9,073 nt of DNA from DASQFU01 sp035632955. GTDB taxonomy: Bacteria > Eisenbacteria > RBG-16-71-46. The position numbers were made by a program, and so were the translations under genes. Where the stretch lies: contig DASQFU010000173.1 in the NCBI GenBank assembly GCA_035632955.1, positions 1-9,073 on the forward strand. The letters run 5' to 3'. The notes below the pieces were generated by a model. It saw only the letters and a list, made by a program, of their open reading frames with translations, made no database searches and was not told the origin of the DNA. This document shows positions 1 through 5,520 of the stretch, one piece after another (the first letter of the stretch is position 1; each line of letters starts with the position of its first letter).

Positions 1-108
1 CTCCATACAGGTCCTGGGGAGCTCTCCTGCACGACCGTGCAAGGCGAGGATTCGCAAGCGATCAAAGGCAAGGGCAATGCCAAGCGCGCTCGCGCACGGG
101 ACGCCTAA
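1..108 (+). CDS. possible C-terminal fragment of an unidentified protein
   Basis: Frame 1 is open from the window edge to a TAA at 106-108, giving 35 residues with a basic end (GKGNAKRARARDA). I do not recognise it. If it is real, it converges on the RMND1-like gene, whose stop codon lies three bases away at 112-114. The other two forward frames are also open across this short stretch, so openness alone is weak evidence in DNA this GC-rich. The rest of the gene, if any, lies left of the window. Confidence 0.25.
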   Translation, partial: LHTGPGELSCTTVQGEDSQAIKGKGNAKRARARDA

Positions 109-111
109 CGT

Positions 112-1275
112 TCATTGGCGCACCAGCGACAACACGATCTCGGCCACGATCAGGATAACGATCGCCAGCTCGAGCACTTCCGCTCGGAACGCCTGGGATT
201 CGGCGTTCAACATTTCATAGGTCTCGCGAATGATCTGGAGCTTGCGATCGATTCCCTTCCGCCACTCGCGCCCGCGAAAAATCTCCATTGCGGCCGAATA
301 CACGCGCGCGAGATACACGTCGTCGGTGACCTTCAGGGCGTTCTCAGCCCGTTCGACCAGCTCGGTGGAATCCGCCACCAGCGTCTGCAGATCCGCCAGC
401 ATGCGGGCATAGCGAGGCTTCAGCACGCCGGTCTTCGCGCGCAGCGCGGACACGCGGTCGTAGATATTCGGCAGCTCGTCGTCCAGCAGCGCGTCGTAGA
501 CTCGCAGCTCGAGAAGTTGCGCGTTCGCGAACTCGAGCACGTACTGGATGTCGGTGTCGTCGGCGGCGGGCTCGACGACCAGCGCGTTGTTCCAGGTGAG
601 AATCGCCAGATCGTCCGGGTAGTACGAGAAGCGATGCGGCAACAGCTCGCGACGCGCATCATCCGAGAGCGGGCGCCGTTCGTTGAGCAGCAGCGGAACG
701 ATCTCTTCATCCGCGATGCCGGTCGTGGCGGCATCCTCGCCGCCCGGAGACGGAAGTCGATCGACCCGGAAGACGACGTAGTCCTCGGTCACGCGCGCGA
801 GGACCGGACGCACGACCGCGGGCCGGATGCGCTGGAGAAAACTCTCGAGATGGCGATCGAAGACCGGAGCCAGACCGGCGACGCTGACGAGGCTGCCGAA
901 TCGGGAGAAATCGCGCCACGTGATCCCGAGCGGAGGATCGATCCGCAGCCGCAACGACACCACCCCGAAATCGAACACGCGCGCGAACATCTCGGCGCGG
1001 TAACCGGCGTCGGCAATGCGCAGGTCGTCGTACCCCAGCGATACCTGGACCGGAGGGTTCTTGATCTGAATCGCCTGAGCTTCCACGCGCGTCGGTCCCG
1101 GCCGCTCGGGAGAGCTCGGGGCGAGCAGCTCGAGCACGCGGTCGAGCAGGATCTCGTAGCCGACGTCGAACAAGCGATACACGATCGCCGAGCCTTGAAC
1201 CGCACCCTCGAGGTTCGCAGCGGCCGGCTCTCGCTCCGGCGCCAATCGCGGTTCGGATTCTCGTAGGTCGGTCAT
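112..1275 (-). CDS. RMND1/Sif2 (DUF155)-family membrane-anchored protein
   Basis: This 387-residue protein resembles the RMND1/Rmd1/Sif2 family (DUF155). In eukaryotes, members are mitochondrial inner-membrane proteins linked to mitochondrial translation; the bacterial role is not established. The family signature is visible: the YYPDDLAILTWNNALVVEP segment (residues 218-236), then LEFANAQLLELRVYDALLDDEL (247-268), a long helical, probably coiled-coil region (about 270-365), and one hydrophobic C-terminal segment (about 367-384, LELAIVILIVAEIVLSL) ending in VRQ. No catalytic motif is seen. The N-terminal 25 residues are polar and probably disordered. The start is supported by a GAGGT Shine-Dalgarno match at 1283-1287 (minus strand), seven bases upstream, and by an ATGA overlap with the stop of the preceding methyltransferase gene. 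It is the last gene of the PKS operon. Family call is fairly confident; function in this setting is unknown. Confidence 0.8.
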   Translation of the reverse strand: MTDLRESEPRLAPEREPAAANLEGAVQGSAIVYRLFDVGYEILLDRVLELLAPSSPERPGPTRVEAQAIQIKNPPVQVSLGYDDLRIADAGYRAEMFARVFDFGVVSLRLRIDPPLGITWRDFSRFGSLVSVAGLAPVFDRHLESFLQRIRPAVVRPVLARVTEDYVVFRVDRLPSPGGEDAATTGIADEEIVPLLLNERRPLSDDARRELLPHRFSYYPDDLAILTWNNALVVEPAADDTDIQYVLEFANAQLLELRVYDALLDDELPNIYDRVSALRAKTGVLKPRYARMLADLQTLVADSTELVERAENALKVTDDVYLARVYSAAMEIFRGREWRKGIDRKLQIIRETYEMLNAESQAFRAEVLELAIVILIVAEIVLSLVRQ

Positions 1276-1871
1276 GTTCCAGACCTCGGTTCGACCGCCA
1301 GCGCTCGCGCTGCCGCCGTCTCGACGTCGGACTCACGAGCTGCGGCGCCTAGCGCACGCTCTTCGGCCGTAATGCGAATCCAGAGGGCGAATGCATTCAG
1401 AGCCGTGATCACGATCGTAGTCCGCCACGCTCCAAACATGAACGGTGCCGCGATCAGCTCGACCACGACGGCGAGATAGTTCGGGTGACGCAAAAGCCGG
1501 TACGGACCCAGGCGAACGAGCGACTCGCCGGGCACGACCAGAATGCGAACGTTCCAACGATCACCGAGTGCGCGAATCGCCGCGACCCGCAGCGCCTGAG
1601 CTCCGAGCCAGAGCGCGAGCCAGAACCACCACGACGGCCACGGTCGAGCCCCGAACCATATGACCTCGGCCACGAGGAACAAGGGGAACAGCATGTGCAC
1701 GAGCACCAACAACGGAAAGTGTGCACGGCCGTGCTCCACCGCCCCACGCGCGAGCACCCGGCGGGCATTGCGCGCCGAGATCCCGAGCTCGATCAACCGC
1801 TGAGCGACGACGAGCGCCACGAACAGAGCGAGCGCTCCGATCGGCGCCGGGCCGGATGCGGCCACCATCAT
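1272..1871 (-). CDS. isoprenylcysteine carboxyl methyltransferase (ICMT)/YpbQ-family membrane methyltransferase, probable polyketide O-methyltransferase
   Basis: This is a 199-residue integral membrane methyltransferase. Hydrophobic segments lie at about residues 9-28, 51-72, 80-98 and 133-165. The ICMT SAM-binding signature GPYRLLRHPNYLAVVVE is at residues 122-138, and the C-terminal RITAEERAL motif (166-174) completes the family pattern. The segment RNARRVLARGAVEHGRAHFP (34-53) is typical of the YpbQ-like branch found beside type III PKS genes. In Bacillus subtilis the equivalent BpsB (YpbQ) methylates alkylpyrones made by BpsA, so methylation of this operon's PKS product is the likely role; protein prenylcysteine methylation is unlikely in a bacterium. 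The frame is open upstream to 1994, but that part lies inside the PKS gene and reads as arginine-rich shadow. The ATG at 1869-1871 overlaps the PKS stop as ATGA, and an ATG directly after it (1866-1868) could also serve. Its own stop overlaps the next gene by the same ATGA arrangement. Confidence 0.85.
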   Translation of the reverse strand: MMVAASGPAPIGALALFVALVVAQRLIELGISARNARRVLARGAVEHGRAHFPLLVLVHMLFPLFLVAEVIWFGARPWPSWWFWLALWLGAQALRVAAIRALGDRWNVRILVVPGESLVRLGPYRLLRHPNYLAVVVELIAAPFMFGAWRTTIVITALNAFALWIRITAEERALGAAARESDVETAAARALAVEPRSGT

Positions 1872-2956
1872 CCCTGGCCGCCACGCAGCAAGACGTATTC
1901 GGACGAGAACCCCGGCCCGAGCGCCGCAACAACGGCCGTGTGGCCGGCCGCGATGTCGCCGGACTCCAGAAAACGCTCGAGCACGAATAGGCACGTCGGC
2001 GAGGACATGTTGCCGTAGTCACGCAGGACCTGACGCGCGTGACGCAACGCCGGCGCCGGCAGACCGAGCGTCTCGCCGTACGCGCGCAGCACCTTGGCGC
2101 CGCCCGGATGCGCGACCAGATGATCCAGCGTCTCGAGCTCGAGACGATTGGCTTCGAGAAACGCCAGCAGGCTCGGGCGCACGCGATCGCGGACGATGCT
2201 CGGAATGTCGCGCGAGAACACGACGTGCAGCCCGCGTCCATCCACGTTCCAGCCCATGACGTCCAGCGTGTCCGGCCACAGCGTGCTCTGGGAATCGAGC
2301 ACGTCGAGCTTCCGGTGGCCGTTCGCGCGCGGCGACTCGGCGTCGGCCCCGGCGATCAGGGCGGCTGCGGCGCCGTCCGCGAACAGAGACGTGGCAACCA
2401 GGTTGCGTTTGGAAAGGTCGTTGCGCTGAAACGTGAGACTGCAGAGCTCGAGCGCGATCAGCAGGATTCGTGCGGACGGCTGCGCGAGCGCGAAATCCCG
2501 GGCCCGCGACAGGCCCACCGCTCCGCCGGCGCAACCCAGACCCCAAATCGGCGTGCGGCGCACATCCGACCTCAAGCCGAGGAGATTCGCCAGATGCGCA
2601 TCGACGCTCGGGGTCGCGAGTCCCGTCGAAGAGACGTACACCAGATGATCGACGTCACGTGGCGCGAGCCCTGCGCGATCGAGCACCCTGCGTGTCGCTT
2701 CCGCCGCGAGGCGCACCGCGTGTTCGAGATAGAGACCGTTCTTCTCGGCGAAGTCATGATCGGAGGCGAACCATTCGAGCGGCATGCACACGTGCCGGGT
2801 CGAGATCTCGGCATGATCGAACACCTCGATCAGCCGCATGTCGGGCCCGATGGCGTCGGCGAACAGATGGGCGATCAACGTCCGCGCGTCCTCCTGCCGA
2901 ACGACCTCGGGGGGAACCGCCGTCGCCAACGCGACTAGGCGGGGGGCGACGCTCAT
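1868..2956 (-). CDS. type III polyketide synthase (chalcone/stilbene synthase superfamily)
   Basis: This 362-residue protein has the usual length of a bacterial type III PKS. The Cys-His-Asn triad is present: Cys142 in the nucleophile motif GLGCAGGA, His283 in VAHPGG, and Asn316 in YGNMSSPT. The C-terminal glycine loop is ALGPGFSSE (345-353). The N-terminal half matches the thiolase fold (RLVALATAVPP at 6-16; ISTRHVCMPLEWF at 51-63). Such enzymes are soluble homodimers that extend an acyl-CoA starter with malonyl-CoA and cyclise the chain without a carrier protein. Pairing with an ICMT-type methyltransferase points to a long-chain alkylpyrone or alkylresorcinol, as for BpsA of Bacillus subtilis; starter and ring type cannot be read from the sequence. 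It is the first gene of a three-gene minus-strand operon and overlaps the methyltransferase by ATGA. The chosen start gives the normal N-terminus, but the sequence before it (GTAAGGG) is a poor, too-close ribosome binding site. Confidence 0.93.
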   Translation of the reverse strand: MSVAPRLVALATAVPPEVVRQEDARTLIAHLFADAIGPDMRLIEVFDHAEISTRHVCMPLEWFASDHDFAEKNGLYLEHAVRLAAEATRRVLDRAGLAPRDVDHLVYVSSTGLATPSVDAHLANLLGLRSDVRRTPIWGLGCAGGAVGLSRARDFALAQPSARILLIALELCSLTFQRNDLSKRNLVATSLFADGAAAALIAGADAESPRANGHRKLDVLDSQSTLWPDTLDVMGWNVDGRGLHVVFSRDIPSIVRDRVRPSLLAFLEANRLELETLDHLVAHPGGAKVLRAYGETLGLPAPALRHARQVLRDYGNMSSPTCLFVLERFLESGDIAAGHTAVVAALGPGFSSEYVLLRGGQG

Positions 2957-2979
2957 CCCTTACACTCGCTCATGGAGCC
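2957..2979. promoter_or_regulatory. 23-bp divergent intergenic gap between the PKS operon and the PBP gene
   Basis: Two divergent genes begin only 23 bases apart, so their promoters must overlap each other or lie inside the opposing coding regions. GGAG at 2974-2977 is a close Shine-Dalgarno candidate for the PBP gene. TACACT at 2961-2966 (+) matches a -10 box at four of six positions, but it would leave almost no leader. I can define no promoter with confidence. Confidence 0.4.
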
Positions 2980-5445
2980 ATGGTAGACCAGACGCAGGCC
3001 ACGAAAAACGTCGGGCCGACCGCGCGATCGCCGAGACGGCGCCTCGTGTGGCTCGGCCTGCTCGCGATGCTCCCGGTCGCTGCGCTGCTCGCGGCCCTGT
3101 CCGTGCGTATGAACGCGCTGATCGATCGTCACGCCGCGGGCCCTTCATGGCGTTTTCCCTCCCGTGTCTACTCGGACGGCGTCGAGCTGAGTCCCGGCCA
3201 CGTGTTGCCGCAAAGCTATCTCGTCGCGCAGCTCGTTGCGCGCAAATACAGGCCCAACGTCGCGCCTCTGCAGCGGCCGGGCACCTATGCCGTCACCGCC
3301 GGCGGCCTCGAGATCTACCTGCGTGGATTCCTCGACGCACTCGACCCGAACGGAAACGGCGGACCCGAGCGGGTGCGCCTAGTCGTCCGCGAAGGTTTCG
3401 TGGTTCAGGTCGATCGCCTGGGCGGCTTGCCGGGCGCGCGTGCGCCGGATGTCGAGCATCCGCCCCGCATCGAGCCGGAGCTGATCTCGATGCTGCTCGA
3501 CGAGGATCGCATCCGGCGCAGCTACGTGACGCTCGATCGGGTGCCCCAGGTCGTGCAGGACGCCGTGGTCGCCGCCGAAGACCGGCGCTTCTTCGACCAT
3601 CTCGGCTTCGACGTGCGCGCAACGCTGCGCGCGTTGCGCGCCAATCTCCGCTCCGGCGAGATCCGCGAAGGCGGCAGCACCATCACCCAGCAGCTCGCGC
3701 GCGGGTTGTTTCTCGGCAATCGCCGGACCTGGGCGCGGAAACTCGCGGAGCTTCCGCTCGCGCTCGGCATCGAGATGCTGCTCGACAAGCAGCGGATCCT
3801 CGAGATGTATCTCAACATGGTCTATTGGGGACAAGCCGAGGGCGGTGGAATCGGAGGGATCGCTGAAGCGGCACGATGGCACTTTGAGACGCCGGTCGAA
3901 TCGCTGCGGATCGAGCAGGCCGCCCTGCTGGCAGGGATCATTCGGGCGCCGAACGCGATCGCCCCGTTCGAACACCCCTCCCGTGCGCTCGAGAGCCGCA
4001 ACCGGGTCCTCGACGATCTTGTCGCCGTCCGCAAGCTCGATGCGGGCGAGGCAACGCGATTCAAAGCACTGCCTCTCGGCCTCCGGCGGGGCCGGTCGCC
4101 AATCGAGCGCTTTCCTTCGTACACGGGCTACGTGCGGCAGACGCTCGAAGGCGATCTCGCGCGGGAGGCCAGCGATGCCTGGGGGCTCATGGTGTTCACG
4201 ACCATGGATCTCGCGCATCAGATCGCCGCCGAGCAGGAGTTGCGGGCGGGGATCGAGCGGCTCGAGGGCGGACGGCGCGGCCCGCCGCTCGAAGGCGCGT
4301 TCGTCGCGCTGCAGCTCGGCACCGGAGCGGTGCGGGCGCTGGTCGGCGGCCGGGCGCTGGAAGCGGGAGACTTCAACCGCGCCACGCAGGCCCGGCGCCA
4401 GACCGGCTCGGCGATCAAGCCGATCGTCTACGCGGCCACGTTCGCGGAAGGAGGCCGGGGCGGCTTCACGCCGGCGACGACTGTGCCGGACGAGCCGCGC
4501 ACGTTCGGGCGGGGGAAATGGGCTTGGCGTCCGCGCAACTTCGGTGACAGCTACCATCCGACGGCGACGCTCGCGATCGCCCTGACGCGCTCGCTGAACC
4601 TGGCGACGGCCAACGTCGTGGAAGCGATCGGACCCGCCACGGTCGCGCGATTCGCGGAGCGGTTCGGTCTCGGCCGCCTCAAACCAGTGATGAGCATCGG
4701 GCTCGGGACCAACGAGGTTACTCCTCTCCAGCTCACGAGCGCGTTCGCCGTGTTCGCGGACGGGGGGATCCGGCGCGCGCCTTCGCCGCTGCGCTCGGTC
4801 GTGGACAGCCGCGGCCGAGTCCTGATCGCTCCGTCGCAGCGGGGCGAGGAAGTGATTTCCGCCGGCATCGCGGCACTCATGACCGGCCTGCTCCAGAACG
4901 TGGTCCAGTTCGGCGTTGCCGTCCCGTTGCGCGTCACGTACGGCTTCGATCGTCCGGTCGCGGGCAAGACGGGGACGACCGACAACTACTATGACGCGTG
5001 GTTCGTGGGTTTCACGCCGCATCTGATCTCCGGCGTCTGGCTCGGCTACGACAAGCCTCGCAGCATCGGCCGTGAAGCCGCGCACACGGCGCTGCCCGTA
5101 TGGGCGCGCATCATGTCCCGGATGACCGGCGACTTCCCTGGCACCCGCTTCCTCAGCGACACGGGTCTCGACTTTCGCGACATCGATCCCTGGACGGGGT
5201 TTCTCGCCGAGGAGGGCGGCGGCTGCCCCTCCATGCGCGTCCCGTTCCTGCCGGGGACCGCCCCGACCGTTCCGTGCAGCGCCGCAGCCGACACGTTCTA
5301 TTACGACGAAGCCCTCGACTCGCTCTACTACGTCCCCGACACGACAGCCCGCTTCGGAGAGGAATCGGTGGCCGACACGTTCGTGGACATGTACCCGGAG
5401 ACGACCGTGATCGACGCCGAAAACCCGGGAAACCCGATCGAATAG
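2980..5445 (+). CDS. mrcB: bifunctional penicillin-binding protein, PBP1B type (peptidoglycan glycosyltransferase/DD-transpeptidase)
   Basis: This 821-residue class A PBP polymerises lipid II into glycan strands and cross-links their peptides on the outer face of the cytoplasmic membrane. In order: a short basic cytoplasmic tail, one membrane segment (about 22-42), and a UB2H-like PBP1B domain (about 56-160, starting WRFPSRVYSDGVEL). A GT51 domain (about 180-350) follows, with catalytic Glu200 in AAEDRRFFDH, EGGSTITQQLA (230-240), RKLAELPLALGIE and ILEMYLNMVYWG. The transpeptidase domain (about 430-715) has Ser477 and Lys480 in TGSAIK, the SLN motif at 538-540, and KTGTT at 663-667. All catalytic motifs are intact. 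The UB2H-like region favours PBP1B over PBP1A; in E. coli it receives the outer-membrane activator LpoB, and no LpoB is visible here. A tail beyond about 720 contains Cys749 and Cys766 and is acidic and tyrosine-rich. The ATG at 2980 is chosen because the upstream in-frame stretch is antisense to the PKS gene and arginine-rich. It appears monocistronic. Confidence 0.94.
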   Translation: MVDQTQATKNVGPTARSPRRRLVWLGLLAMLPVAALLAALSVRMNALIDRHAAGPSWRFPSRVYSDGVELSPGHVLPQSYLVAQLVARKYRPNVAPLQRPGTYAVTAGGLEIYLRGFLDALDPNGNGGPERVRLVVREGFVVQVDRLGGLPGARAPDVEHPPRIEPELISMLLDEDRIRRSYVTLDRVPQVVQDAVVAAEDRRFFDHLGFDVRATLRALRANLRSGEIREGGSTITQQLARGLFLGNRRTWARKLAELPLALGIEMLLDKQRILEMYLNMVYWGQAEGGGIGGIAEAARWHFETPVESLRIEQAALLAGIIRAPNAIAPFEHPSRALESRNRVLDDLVAVRKLDAGEATRFKALPLGLRRGRSPIERFPSYTGYVRQTLEGDLAREASDAWGLMVFTTMDLAHQIAAEQELRAGIERLEGGRRGPPLEGAFVALQLGTGAVRALVGGRALEAGDFNRATQARRQTGSAIKPIVYAATFAEGGRGGFTPATTVPDEPRTFGRGKWAWRPRNFGDSYHPTATLAIALTRSLNLATANVVEAIGPATVARFAERFGLGRLKPVMSIGLGTNEVTPLQLTSAFAVFADGGIRRAPSPLRSVVDSRGRVLIAPSQRGEEVISAGIAALMTGLLQNVVQFGVAVPLRVTYGFDRPVAGKTGTTDNYYDAWFVGFTPHLISGVWLGYDKPRSIGREAAHTALPVWARIMSRMTGDFPGTRFLSDTGLDFRDIDPWTGFLAEEGGGCPSMRVPFLPGTAPTVPCSAAADTFYYDEALDSLYYVPDTTARFGEESVADTFVDMYPETTVIDAENPGNPIE

Positions 5446-5520
5446 CGGCGTGCGGTCTGGTATTGTCGTGGCGTTTCGCTCGCCCCATTCATTCTCGGCA
5501 ACCCATTCTGAGGTGTTCCC
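5446..5520 (+). promoter_or_regulatory. intergenic region with ribosome binding site for the metalloprotease gene
   Basis: The 75 bases between the PBP stop and the protease start hold a clear Shine-Dalgarno GAGGTG at 5510-5515, five bases before the ATG at 5521. I see no convincing hairpin-plus-T-run terminator for the PBP gene and no strong -35/-10 pair, so read-through from the PBP gene cannot be excluded. Confidence 0.6.

Noticed and set aside
115..1266. Plus-strand open frame of 383 codons opposite the RMND1-like gene
   Set aside because: It has a His/Arg/Gln-rich composition, no domain, and exact overlap with a recognised family protein on the other strand.
1872..1994. Extended N-terminus for the methyltransferase (41 extra residues)
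   Set aside because: It lies inside the PKS coding region, is arginine-rich, and would destroy the ATGA coupling seen at both operon junctions.
2470..2979. Extended N-terminus for the PBP (170 extra residues)
   Set aside because: The extra part is antisense to the PKS gene, arginine- and proline-rich, and would precede the normal tail-plus-membrane-segment start of a class A PBP.
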